A stretch of 42,660 nt of DNA, taken from the NCBI GenBank assembly GCA_028278625.1, contig JANQDY010000188.1:1-42660 (forward strand). The letters are read 5' to 3'. The position numbers were made by a program, and so were the translations under genes. Positions within the stretch are counted from its first letter, which is position 1. Every line of letters starts with the position of its first letter. Positions 1-8,017 of the stretch are shown piece after piece. The DNA comes from Thermodesulfobacteriota bacterium. GTDB taxonomy: Bacteria; Desulfobacterota; DSM-4660; Desulfatiglandales; Desulfatiglandaceae. The notes under the pieces were generated by a model that saw only the letters and a program-made list of their open reading frames with translations, did not search any database and had not been told where the DNA came from.

Positions 1-1
1 G

Positions 2-724
2 AGCTTCATCCTGAGGCGGGATCCGGAAGACCTGGGGTTGAAACCGTACGGACAGAATACGTGGGACTCATTTACCGAAAAAGAGAAAGGATACCAAAAC
101 CGTCAGAGCAGACAGGCTTCTGCCGCGCAGGATCTCCGAATCGATATAAGGGGCGCTTTAGGCATGCCCACTTTCTGGGTCCTTTTTGCGGTGCACTGCC
201 TTTGGGTCCTGGGGATGGCCATCCCCATGGTCCATCTCGTTCCCTATGCAACGGACATGGGGATTCCACCCGAGGAAAGCGCCTTCATGCTGGCGGTCTT
301 AGGAGGCATCAGCATTCTGGGTCGCGTGGCCCTAGGCGCCGTTGGCGCGAGAATCGGACTGAAAGGATCATTGGCGTTCCTGCTGCTGATCCAGGCGCTT
401 ACCATGGTTTGGCTCACCAGGAGCCATACGCCGTGGATGCTTTGGACGTTCAGTCTCTGTTTTGGATTTTCCTACGGCGGTTTGGCCTCCATCTTTCCCC
501 TTCTTACGGCGGAATGCTTCGGCCTGTTTGCCATGGGATCCATTTTCGGCTTGATACTTCTGGGAGCGACCCTGGGAGGTGTCATCGGTCCCTGGCTGGC
601 AGGGTATTTTTTTGATCTGTCAAACAGCTATACACCCGGGTTTCTCTCGGGAGCAGCTTCAATGATAACCGGCTTTCTGGTAACGCTGCTATTACGCATT
701 AAAAGCGAGAGATCCCCCGCTTAG
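2..724 (+). CDS. MFS transporter, C-terminal half (cut by window start)
   Basis: This is the second half of a 12-helix major facilitator protein. The frame is open to base 2, reading from a cytoplasmic-loop motif (RRDPEDLGLKPYG) typical of the loop between helices 6 and 7 of oxalate/formate-antiporter-like MFS proteins, so the TTG at 38 is not a start; the gene begins outside the window. About six hydrophobic segments follow, with glycine-rich motifs such as LGRVALGAVGARIG (motif-A-like loop) and LLGATLGGVIGPWLAG in the last helices. The protein ends in a short basic tail. It probably moves a small organic anion across the inner membrane; the substrate is not readable. A second, complete MFS gene of the same general type lies at 11873-13192. 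Confidence 0.87.
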   Translation, partial: SFILRRDPEDLGLKPYGQNTWDSFTEKEKGYQNRQSRQASAAQDLRIDIRGALGMPTFWVLFAVHCLWVLGMAIPMVHLVPYATDMGIPPEESAFMLAVLGGISILGRVALGAVGARIGLKGSLAFLLLIQALTMVWLTRSHTPWMLWTFSLCFGFSYGGLASIFPLLTAECFGLFAMGSIFGLILLGATLGGVIGPWLAGYFFDLSNSYTPGFLSGAASMITGFLVTLLLRIKSERSPA

Positions 725-860
725 CTTGATGCGGCTTACTCCCTCGAAAATTTGATTGACAGCGCCAGGAAGTTAATAGAATCTGCGTGGTGTGAACCGA
801 AACAATGCGTTAACGAGTGACGCGACCTAATGTCTCGAAACATGAGAGGATGCGTATTTT

Positions 861-2090
861 ATGAAATTTTCCAGTCTCTTTACGGGCAAACCGTACCAGG
901 AAATCGAAAAGGGTGCGGACGCTCTTTTTCAAAGGGGAGAATACGGTTTCGCCAAACTCGAATATGAGAGGGCTTTGCACAAAGCAGCCAAGAAAGAACC
1001 TGAGGCCCGCCACCACCTGCAGGCCAAAATCGTCAAATGCAAACAGGCGCTTGCCCTTGAACATCTGAAGAATGCGGAGAATCTGATGGAAGCGGGCCTT
1101 CATGAAGAGGCAGAGGATCTCCTGCAACTGGCCTTGGAACTGGCTCAAGATGAACAACTGTCCATGGAGGTTGAGGAACGGCTGAAACAGTCAAGAAAAC
1201 CTTCTGTTGAGCCGGAACTACCAATCACATCTCTTCATACGGAACCGTTTGAACAATCTTGGGAATTTGAATATCAGGAATTCGAATCGGAGTATTTTGC
1301 GGCACTCATCAATACACTGTCCGAGAGAGAACAAGAAATCTATATGGGCTACAAGGATCCATTCAGGGAGGGGTACGTCAAACTGAACCAAGGCCGTTTC
1401 GAAGAGGCCGTGTCTCTTTTGTCCCAGGCAATGGATACCAATGCTTCATCCATAGGTTTTATTCGGCTCGAACTGGCAAGTGCCCATTTGAACCTTGGCA
1501 ATGATACCGAGGGGCGTTCACTTCTGGAAGGCTTTTTGAAAGATTATCCCGAATCCCTCAGGGCCTATGGGCCTTTGTGCGACATCTACTGGCGAGCCAA
1601 AGCGTTTGATAAGGCAAAACAATTGCTCATCAATTGCCCGGAGTCGCTGAAGGATTCCGCGGAAATTCAATTGCTGATCGGTGAAACGCTCTTTCAGGCC
1701 GGCCGGTATCATGATGCCCATTCCCATTATCTGGACTATCTGAGTGTGCACGGCGGTGACGAAGCCATTGTGTTGGCCCTTGCAAGAACATTTGAAGCAC
1801 TGGGAGAAAAAGAAGAGGCGCGAAACCAATACGCTGAAATCATGAACAATTGCCGGGGCTGTGGAAGACATGTTGATCCCCTCATCAAACAGAAATATGC
1901 GGATATCAGTCTGGAAACAGGGGATTATTCTGCGAACATCCTGGAACTGTACCTGGGTCTCGTCCAGGAAGTGCCTGAAAATCGTGCAGATTATTACCGG
2001 AAAATCAGCATGATTTATGAACTGAATGGAAATGAAAACGAAGCACTCCGATTCAGATCTTTTGCCGAACAATCCGGGCACAAGAGCTGA
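861..2090 (+). CDS. Tetratricopeptide-repeat protein
   Basis: This 409-residue, probably cytoplasmic protein has no signal peptide or membrane segment. Helical repeats begin near residue 15 (GADALFQRGEYGFAKLEYERAL) and recur near 75, 180, 215, 280 and 310, each with the small/aromatic pattern of TPR units (for example KLNQGRFEEAVSLLSQAM and ETLFQAGRYHDAHSHYLDYL). An acidic, low-complexity stretch around residues 115-145 separates a short N-terminal TPR group from the main array. A CRGCGRH sequence around residue 332 might bind a metal, but that is speculation. The ATG at 861 follows a GAGAGGA ribosome site. TPR arrays are protein-protein adaptors; no partner is evident from the neighbours, and the specific role is unknown. 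Confidence 0.8.
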   Translation: MKFSSLFTGKPYQEIEKGADALFQRGEYGFAKLEYERALHKAAKKEPEARHHLQAKIVKCKQALALEHLKNAENLMEAGLHEEAEDLLQLALELAQDEQLSMEVEERLKQSRKPSVEPELPITSLHTEPFEQSWEFEYQEFESEYFAALINTLSEREQEIYMGYKDPFREGYVKLNQGRFEEAVSLLSQAMDTNASSIGFIRLELASAHLNLGNDTEGRSLLEGFLKDYPESLRAYGPLCDIYWRAKAFDKAKQLLINCPESLKDSAEIQLLIGETLFQAGRYHDAHSHYLDYLSVHGGDEAIVLALARTFEALGEKEEARNQYAEIMNNCRGCGRHVDPLIKQKYADISLETGDYSANILELYLGLVQEVPENRADYYRKISMIYELNGNENEALRFRSFAEQSGHKS

Positions 2091-2164
2091 ATAGATGGAC
2101 ATGAAGAAGGTCTTCGGTCCGGGCTCCTCCTTACCTGTCCAATTATCTCACAAGGGGTAAGCAC

Positions 2165-2455
2165 ATGAAACCGATTCACCCCGGACGGATCCTGAAACGC
2201 GAACTCGGCGCGCGGAATTTGTCCGCAAACAAGCTTGCATTGGCCCTTCGCGTGCCTTCGGGCCGCATTACACAGATTCTGAACGGCAAACGCGGCATCT
2301 CGGCTGAAACAGCGTTGCGCCTTTCACGATATTTCGGCAACAGCGCTCGATTCTGGATGAATCTGCAGTCCCGCTACGAGCTTGACCTTGCTGAGCAGAA
2401 CATGGGCCCAAAGATTAACGCAGAAATCAACGCGCCGCCCCATGTGCATCCATAA
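2165..2455 (+). CDS. higA: HigA-family antitoxin / XRE-type HTH regulator (no partner toxin)
   Basis: This 96-residue protein carries the HigA (VapI-like) signature: HPGRILKRELGARNLSANKLA, then a helix-turn-helix (ALRVPSGRITQILNGKRGIS) and the family hallmark ALRLSRYFGNSARFWMNLQ. HigA proteins bind their own operator and neutralise a HigB RNase encoded just upstream. Here only 74 bp separate it from the TPR gene, too short for higB, and no RelE-fold gene follows, so it is an orphan. It has a good ribosome site (AAGGGGT before the ATG). The last dozen residues (INAEINAPPHVHP) are encoded by one copy of a 60-bp repeat found again at 3907-3966, so the native C-terminus may have been replaced. 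Family assignment is firm; function as a solo regulator is inferred. Confidence 0.85.
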   Translation: MKPIHPGRILKRELGARNLSANKLALALRVPSGRITQILNGKRGISAETALRLSRYFGNSARFWMNLQSRYELDLAEQNMGPKINAEINAPPHVHP

Positions 2456-2477
2456 CCTGAGATGAAGTGCAAAACGG
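2418..2477. repeat. Dispersed 60-bp repeat, copy A
   Basis: This stretch aligns without gaps to 3907-3966. The first 36 bp differ at two positions, the next 13 bp are poorly conserved, and the last 11 bp (GTGCAAAAYGG) differ at one. Copy A overlaps the 3' end of the higA-like gene and lies next to a truncated maoC-like start on the other strand. Confidence 0.75.
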
Positions 2478-2506
2478 CGGTGAAATGCATCAGAATTCGG
2501 ATGATC

Positions 2507-2560
2507 CGTGTAAAATGACTGGCCCGGTTCCAGATCTTCAAAATACAGGCCGGTTGGCAT
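2507..2560 (-). pseudogene. N-terminal remnant of a MaoC-like dehydratase
   Basis: Starting at an ATG at 2560 on the minus strand, 18 codons read MPTGLYFEDLEPGQSFYT, which matches the usual first residues of MaoC-like (hotdog-fold) acyl-CoA dehydratases (GLYFEDLxxGxxFxT). The family resemblance stops there: the frame continues open through the repeat copy A and across the higA gene on the opposite strand, with no hydratase motif. It therefore looks like the broken 5' end of a gene whose remainder was lost, perhaps by recombination at the repeat. An 18-residue match is short, so confidence is moderate. Confidence 0.45.
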
Positions 2561-2577
2561 GGCTTTTATTGATTCCT

Positions 2578-3327
2578 TTAGAACGTTAGAACTTCCCCGT
2601 CCCGCGGAATGATAAGTTGTTCGTCGCCAATTCCCTGCGCTTCGGCACACCGCCGTAGCGCCTTGCGCGTAATCGTCGCATGGTCCAGGGCTTCCATGTG
2701 GATAGCCACAACACGGGCCCATGGGGCCGCCTTACAGACGGCCACGGTCTGTTTGTCGTCCATGATGATGGGTCCGCTATCCTTTAAAACGGCCCCACAG
2801 GAATGGGTCAGAATGATATCCGGGCGGAAGCGGTCAATGGCCCCCCGCACTTCATCACACCAGATGGTATCTCCGGCCCAATAAAGGGTGAGCTCCCGCG
2901 GACTCCGGAAAACAAACCCGGAAACAGGTGCCAGTCTTTCAGCCCACTTCCCGGTTCCATGCTGCCCGCCGGTTCGACTCAGGGACATTTCATCCAACTG
3001 CACTTCCTCTGAAACCGGATAAATGGCCTGAAAGCCGTCCTCCTTCAAAGATGCTTCATCGCCGGGCTGGCAATATATGGGGGTATCCTTGGCAATCATG
3101 TTGCGCCCGGCCTTATCGAAATGATCTTGGTGCAGGTGGGTCGCGATAACGGCGTCCAGCCCGTCCAGAACCTCCTCCACCGGGAATGGAAGCGCCACGG
3201 TGGGATTGGGGGCGACGCCGGCCCACGACGCGATGTCCCCTTTATTGCACAACATGGGATCGGTAAGGAAATGCAGGCCATGATACCGGATCCTTACGGT
3301 CGCATTTCGAATGAGTCGAATTTGCAT
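2578..3327 (-). CDS. Metallo-beta-lactamase-fold hydrolase (UlaG/YtnP-like)
   Basis: This 249-residue MBL-fold protein is of the UlaG-like metal-dependent hydrolase group. The metal-binding motif THLHQDHFD occurs near residue 80, followed by a GQHGTG turn, a WAGDTIW strand providing the bridging aspartate, and a terminal histidine (AIHMEALDH). These give the normal ligand set for a two-metal site. The start is placed at 3327 rather than 3351 because GAGGAGG sits seven bases upstream of this ATG. It is cytoplasmic, with no signal peptide. Its start lies 24 bp downstream of the stop of the phosphatase-like gene, so the two are probably co-transcribed. The substrate is unknown; phosphodiester or lactone hydrolysis are both possible for this family. 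Confidence 0.85.
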   Translation of the reverse strand: MQIRLIRNATVRIRYHGLHFLTDPMLCNKGDIASWAGVAPNPTVALPFPVEEVLDGLDAVIATHLHQDHFDKAGRNMIAKDTPIYCQPGDEASLKEDGFQAIYPVSEEVQLDEMSLSRTGGQHGTGKWAERLAPVSGFVFRSPRELTLYWAGDTIWCDEVRGAIDRFRPDIILTHSCGAVLKDSGPIIMDDKQTVAVCKAAPWARVVAIHMEALDHATITRKALRRCAEAQGIGDEQLIIPRDGEVLTF

Positions 3328-3351
3328 CTTGTCCTCCTCATGAGTCTTCAT

Positions 3352-3804
3352 TCAAGAGTTCAGCATACGCTGCATAAAAGCGCTCCAGGTTTCATCCGGT
3401 TTCCAAATATCGTGCACGTCCTTTATGGCTTCTTCATATCTCCAACCCAGAACCTTTATGCGGTAAAGCGCCATGAACACGGAGACGCGCATATTGACTT
3501 CACAATGGATAAAGCACTTCTTGCCACGGTATTTCCCCATAAGATCGCAAAACCGATCGAAATCGGACTTCAAGGGGTTTTTGAACACCACCGGCAAATG
3601 CTCAAAAACAAGCCCGGCATCCTCGATCAGAGCACGTTCATCGGGAACCGCCGTCTTCGATTCAAGCAGCGCCAGATAAATGACCACCTCGAACCCCGAT
3701 CTCACAATGGCCCCCAATTCTTCTTTTGTGGGTTGACCGGCGGTGTGGATCAATTCTGTCAGTTGTTTATAATTAAAAATACCCTCAACTTTAGTATCCC
3801 ACAT
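3352..3804 (-). CDS. Protein-tyrosine-phosphatase-like protein with a CX4R loop
   Basis: This 150-residue protein resembles the DSP/PTP-like family related to DUF442 and Blh proteins. The recognisable element is FIHCEVNMRVSVFMALYRI near residue 95, equivalent to the PTP P-loop, but with four rather than five residues between cysteine and arginine (C-EVNM-R). I recall the same short loop in a group annotated as protein tyrosine phosphatase family, so it appears to be a family trait, not a mutation. The start MWDTKVEG at 3804 is chosen over upstream in-frame starts because GGGAGGG sits just before it and the upstream codons overlap a DNA repeat. It is followed closely by the MBL hydrolase. Phosphatase activity is uncertain. 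Confidence 0.7.
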   Translation of the reverse strand: MWDTKVEGIFNYKQLTELIHTAGQPTKEELGAIVRSGFEVVIYLALLESKTAVPDERALIEDAGLVFEHLPVVFKNPLKSDFDRFCDLMGKYRGKKCFIHCEVNMRVSVFMALYRIKVLGWRYEEAIKDVHDIWKPDETWSAFMQRMLNS

Positions 3805-3906
3805 GAGTCCCTCCCGGCGTGGAAACGTAGAAGGATACGATCCCGCCTTTTTCCTTACATTTATTGCGTCCGTGGGCGGCCGGACGAACCGTTTTCCGCC
3901 CCCAAA

Positions 3907-3966
3907 ACGCAGAAATCGACGCGCCGTCCCATGTGCATCCATGGCACGGGATGGGGTGCAAAATGG
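3907..3966. repeat. Dispersed 60-bp repeat, copy B
   Basis: This is the second copy of the repeat at 2418-2477 (about 50 of 60 positions identical, ungapped). It sits between the start of the phosphatase-like gene and the stop codon of the EndoQ-UvrD gene, ending nine bases before that stop. In one minus-strand frame both copies encode MHMGRRVDFCV, and the two base differences inside that stretch are synonymous. Confidence 0.75.
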
Positions 3967-3974
3967 AAGACCGG

Positions 3975-6900
3975 TCAAAACAGTGAAAGCTGCTCATGGG
4001 CTTTTGGTTTTCGCTTCCATTTGGATCGTTCCAAATGAACCAGCTGTTTGGATGTGAATGGCTCAAGAAACGGGGACATTTTCATGTCAAGAGGGCGGCC
4101 GTTCAATGTGCGGCGAAAGGCATGTGAAAGGATGAGCTTAAATCTGGCCCGTGTGAGGCCCACGTAGAGAAGCCGCCGTTCCTCTTGGTCATCGCGATCA
4201 CCAAAGAGGGTGCAGGGGAGGAGCCGGTCCTCGCAGCCAATGATAAAAACAACCTGCCACTCAAGGCCCTTGGCCGCGTGAAGAGACATCAATGAAACCC
4301 GGTCGCCGATCAGGTGCTGGTGGTCAATCCCCCGCTCAAGGGAGAGGGCGTCAAGAAAAAACGGAAGGTGATGATGGTTTTCCGCGACTTTTCTGACCCG
4401 ATCGAGGGTACGGGCAATCTCTTCCGAACCCGGATCAAATCCGTGCAGCATAACCGCCTGGTCGATCAGGTTACCGACAGACCCCTCTGCATCCATCCGG
4501 TTAATGATCTTTTCCCCCTGGTCTTCAGGTGTTAAGAGTTTCAGGTAACAGGTCCGGTAATAATCATTGTCAGGCCGGTTGAGTGATTGAAGGAGCCGCC
4601 AGATGATATTGGCGGGATACTGATGGATCAGCGGTTTTTCACCTGAGCGGACAAAAGGGATGCCCGCTCTTAAAAAGGCCTCCTCAAGGGCATCACCCAT
4701 GGCATTGAGCCTGAAGAGTACCGCCATGTCTCCAAACCCGATATTCTCACCGTCTTCATGGGATGCCACCCTTTCACTGTCAAGGGAGAAATAGGTGGTC
4801 CCGCCCATCAGTTTCTCGATCTGCTCGATAATCATTTCCGCTTCTTCAAGGTGTGTGCGGCATTGGGCCCAATAGACCGGGGCTCCGGAACCGGTGGTTC
4901 CATGAAGCGGAGATTTTTCATTCATCAGCCTGGCTGCAAGATCGAGGATATTCTGGGTCGATCTGTAATTCTTGGTAAGGGTAACGGTGGTACCCCCGGG
5001 AAAGTCATGTGCAAAACCATGAAAATTGGAAACTTCCGCCCCACGAAAACCGTAAATGGCCTGATTGGGATCACCGATGGCGCAAATGGCGGTGCAAGGG
5101 GTGTTTTCCGAAGGGGACTTTCCGGTATTTTCAGACCTGTTCGTTCCGGCATCAACCAGTTTTCTTAACAATTCCACCTGGACCTGATTGGTGTCCTGGT
5201 ACTCGTCAACAAAGATATGGGGAAACCTCCGGGCGTACTTTTGGCACACATCCGGATGCTCATTGAACAGTCTCAGAGTCTCCACTTCAAGATCGTCCAG
5301 ATCGAGCATGCCCAAGTGTCGCAGTTTTTCCTGATAATTGGTAAACACAGGAAAAAGGTCATCAAGGGGGTCATCGTATCCCTTATTCAGTGCTGCGTTT
5401 AACTTCAGTTCAGGCAGTTTTAAAAGGAGACGGCGTACCGTATTCTTCCGGCTTTTACTGTTTAGCGAATCCAAAACCGCTGCTTCGGCCAGGATATAGG
5501 TGTCTGTTTCAGAACATAGGGAGAACGGATCAGGCAGGTCCAGATAATGGCCGTCATTTTTTAAGACATCCAGGCAGAAGCCGTGAAACGTGGAAACGTA
5601 AAGGGCTTTCCCGCTATCCCGGCCCCTCAATCTGTGCAGGCGCTCCTTCATCTCCCTGGCGGCCTTGTTGGTAAAGGTAAGGGCCAGGATATTTCCATGG
5701 CCCGCGGCTCCCGATCTCAGAAGATAGGCAATGCGGTGTGTCAGGGTCATGGTCTTGCCGGTGCCGGGCCCTGCCACGATCAAAAGATGACCCTCTCCAT
5801 GCAGGACCGCTTCTCTCTGTTCCGGATTCAGCGGATCAAGGATGGGATCCATAAAGGATAGGACAGCCTGTTGATCAGGGTCTCTTCTCTTGGGTGTTTT
5901 TTTCTTTCCGGTTTTCCTCTTACGGTGTTTTTGTTTCTTCGGTTTTGTTTTAAACAAAGCTGTCTGGCCCAGGAGTTCGTCTTTTTCGCCCTCATCAAAA
6001 AGACGAATCACGCCAAATTCACCGTCATACCCTTCCTGGCTGATCACCTTGTTGTTCCTCATCCGATCAATGGCAATTGACAGAAGGATACCGCCGGTCT
6101 GTTCGATCTTTAGAAGTGGCGCATCCATCAGGATATGGAGCTCGGGACCCAGGGTGTTGATGAGATCTTCATAAATACGCGTTACTTTTTTGGTGGCCGG
6201 CCCACACCCGTGGATTTCCGACAGGATTTCCGTTAAAGGGATCAGACTGAAAAAAGCCTTTGATATTTTCGGATCATCCCTGTCAGCCAAATCGTTCACC
6301 CGATGAAAAACCCCCACGGTAACGGGTTTTCCGCACACAGGACAAATCCCGTTTTGGGATTTGGTTTCTCTGGGGTGAAGCCGGACCTGGCATTTGCGAT
6401 GCCCGTCCAGGTGGTATTTCCCTTCTTCAGGAAAGAACTCAATGGTGCCCAGGAATCCCTCACCGTTTGTCATGGCCCTGACCATGGCGTCATAATCAAG
6501 GGCCGTTTCAAACAGATTGCCTTCACGGCCCAGCTTGGCCGGTGAGTGGGCGTCGGAATTTGAGACAAGAACATATGGATCCAGTTGAGACAGCAACCGG
6601 TTCATGGGCGGGTCGGATGAGAGTCCCGTTTCCAAAGCATGGATATGCGGTGTAAGATCCTCGAAACACTCCTTAATATCATCAAAGCCGGATTTGGATC
6701 CGAAAAGGGAAAACCAGGGCGTCCACACATGGGCCGGAATAAAAAACGCCCGATCACTGGTCTCCAGAACCATCTCCAGCAGGTTCCTGGAATCGAGCCC
6801 CAGGATCGGCCTGCCGTCTGAGCGGATGTTGCCGATCTGTTCCAGTTTTCTGTTCAGTTTTTGCACCGAATCAAAATCAGGGAGGAGGATAAGATGGTGC

Positions 6901-7223
6901 ACTTTCCGGGTCTTGTCATTCTTCTTGTAGATGCAGCTGATTTCAGAGGTGAGCATAAACCTCGGGGAATCCTGGCAAGTTTCCGGAATTTCAGGCTTTA
7001 TGGATGCCTCAAGATCCCGTTTTAAGCGGAAAAGACCCTGTTCGGCGTCCATGAGTTTTTCCTGTAATTCCGATACCCACCCCGGATGGGTAACGTCACC
7101 GGTACCCACCACCTTGATCCCCTTTTTCTGGGCCCAAAGGGCCAGATGCTCGGGATCCAGGTCTCTTGAAGTGGCCCGGGAAAAGCGGGAATGGATATGA
7201 AGGTCGGCAATGAATTTCCCCAT
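3975..7223 (-). CDS. EndoQ-type PHP endonuclease fused to UvrD/Rep helicase
   Basis: This 1082-residue fusion protein has two parts. Residues 1-420 match endonuclease Q / TIGR00375: the PHP metal motif DLHIH (7-11), TGDVTHP (41-47), TSEIS with E94, AHVWTP (164-169), SNSDAH (221-226), and a zinc-ribbon-like C278...CPVC (294-297). EndoQ cuts DNA 5' to deaminated bases and abasic sites. A basic lysine/arginine linker (427-447) leads to a UvrD-like superfamily 1A helicase: Walker A GPGTGKT (485-491), FTNKAAREMK, VDEYQDTNQ, GDPNQAIYGFRGA, LTKNYRST, SLHAAKGLEW and a YVGLTRAR box. All catalytic motifs appear intact. The likely role is lesion recognition and nicking coupled to strand unwinding in repair. 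The ATG has no clear ribosome site. Confidence 0.9.
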   Translation of the reverse strand: MGKFIADLHIHSRFSRATSRDLDPEHLALWAQKKGIKVVGTGDVTHPGWVSELQEKLMDAEQGLFRLKRDLEASIKPEIPETCQDSPRFMLTSEISCIYKKNDKTRKVHHLILLPDFDSVQKLNRKLEQIGNIRSDGRPILGLDSRNLLEMVLETSDRAFFIPAHVWTPWFSLFGSKSGFDDIKECFEDLTPHIHALETGLSSDPPMNRLLSQLDPYVLVSNSDAHSPAKLGREGNLFETALDYDAMVRAMTNGEGFLGTIEFFPEEGKYHLDGHRKCQVRLHPRETKSQNGICPVCGKPVTVGVFHRVNDLADRDDPKISKAFFSLIPLTEILSEIHGCGPATKKVTRIYEDLINTLGPELHILMDAPLLKIEQTGGILLSIAIDRMRNNKVISQEGYDGEFGVIRLFDEGEKDELLGQTALFKTKPKKQKHRKRKTGKKKTPKRRDPDQQAVLSFMDPILDPLNPEQREAVLHGEGHLLIVAGPGTGKTMTLTHRIAYLLRSGAAGHGNILALTFTNKAAREMKERLHRLRGRDSGKALYVSTFHGFCLDVLKNDGHYLDLPDPFSLCSETDTYILAEAAVLDSLNSKSRKNTVRRLLLKLPELKLNAALNKGYDDPLDDLFPVFTNYQEKLRHLGMLDLDDLEVETLRLFNEHPDVCQKYARRFPHIFVDEYQDTNQVQVELLRKLVDAGTNRSENTGKSPSENTPCTAICAIGDPNQAIYGFRGAEVSNFHGFAHDFPGGTTVTLTKNYRSTQNILDLAARLMNEKSPLHGTTGSGAPVYWAQCRTHLEEAEMIIEQIEKLMGGTTYFSLDSERVASHEDGENIGFGDMAVLFRLNAMGDALEEAFLRAGIPFVRSGEKPLIHQYPANIIWRLLQSLNRPDNDYYRTCYLKLLTPEDQGEKIINRMDAEGSVGNLIDQAVMLHGFDPGSEEIARTLDRVRKVAENHHHLPFFLDALSLERGIDHQHLIGDRVSLMSLHAAKGLEWQVVFIIGCEDRLLPCTLFGDRDDQEERRLLYVGLTRARFKLILSHAFRRTLNGRPLDMKMSPFLEPFTSKQLVHLERSKWKRKPKAHEQLSLF

Positions 7224-7285
7224 AATCTACCAGTGCATTGTGGAAAGCCCTCTCCAGGGGGCAAGGTTTGATGGTTTAACGATGC

Positions 7286-7912
7286 CTATTTCAGAATGCC
7301 CCTGGATAGCATTTCCAGTGCCAGATCCCAGGTAATTTCGGAATGGTTTTTTCGACCCATGGCGCGCTTGCTGTTCTCCAGGTGAATGATGCCCAGAAAA
7401 GACGTCCAGACCACTTCCGCCAGTGTTTTTGGGCTGCAATCGCGAAAAACCCCCTCCTCGATGCCATAGGCCATTATCTTTGCGAGATACCCATAATTGC
7501 GCGATCCTGAACGATCCAGAAGCAACCGCAGCGCTTCCGGAAGATGTCTAATCATCTCGCTTTGATGAAAGTAGAGGGTCGCATTGAAGGATTCCCTGTC
7601 ATTTTCGTAAAACTCAATGAACGTGGACCATAGCGACTCGAGCAGATTCTCTTTTATTTCAAACCGGCCGGCATAGAGTCTTTTAAGCCGCTCCGTGAAA
7701 AAGCCTGAGTATTCAAGAATGGCATGGATGAAGATTTCATCTTTTGTCTTGAAATAAAGATACAGGGTGGCACGGCTCAGTTCCGCTGCTTCGGCGATCT
7801 TCTCCATTGTGACGGCATGATAACCCTCTTTGCTGTAAACCCGGATCGCCGCTTTGAAAATGGAGTTGCGCCTTTCGTTCTTTTCCCGTTGGCGTCGTTC
7901 CTTGATGCCCAT
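7286..7912 (-). CDS. TetR/AcrR-family repressor
   Basis: This 208-residue TetR-family regulator has an N-terminal helix-turn-helix (residues about 12-60: RNSIFKAAIRVYSKEGYHAVTMEKIAEAAELSRATLYLYFKTKDE, shown here only to mark the region) with the standard signature ending in LYLYFKTKDEI. The C-terminal ligand domain is helical and unassigned. The gene sits 105 bp downstream of the molybdenum hydroxylase large subunit on the same strand, suggesting it is the last gene of that operon. The perfect inverted repeat upstream of the operon (11739-11757) is a good candidate binding site, which would make this a feedback repressor released by a substrate or acyl-CoA. That link is inferred from position and symmetry. 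Confidence 0.88.
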   Translation of the reverse strand: MGIKERRQREKNERRNSIFKAAIRVYSKEGYHAVTMEKIAEAAELSRATLYLYFKTKDEIFIHAILEYSGFFTERLKRLYAGRFEIKENLLESLWSTFIEFYENDRESFNATLYFHQSEMIRHLPEALRLLLDRSGSRNYGYLAKIMAYGIEEGVFRDCSPKTLAEVVWTSFLGIIHLENSKRAMGRKNHSEITWDLALEMLSRGILK

Positions 7913-8017
7913 GTGCAGTGCTTAATTCCTTTTGCCTTGATCGGTGAGGATACTATGTTATTGGAGCGGATCAATAAAGCATTTTTTTCAAGAATCCGGA
8001 ACACGGAATTCAGAGGC

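Noticed and set aside
3940..3962. Sigma-54 promoter-like TGGCAC...TGCA in repeat copy B
   Set aside because: The GG to GC spacing is three bases too long and no TTGC occurs.
3121..4038. Long plus-strand frame (305 codons) opposite the MBL and phosphatase-like genes
   Set aside because: It lies opposite two genes with clear motifs and ribosome sites and has no family features itself; it is an antisense frame.
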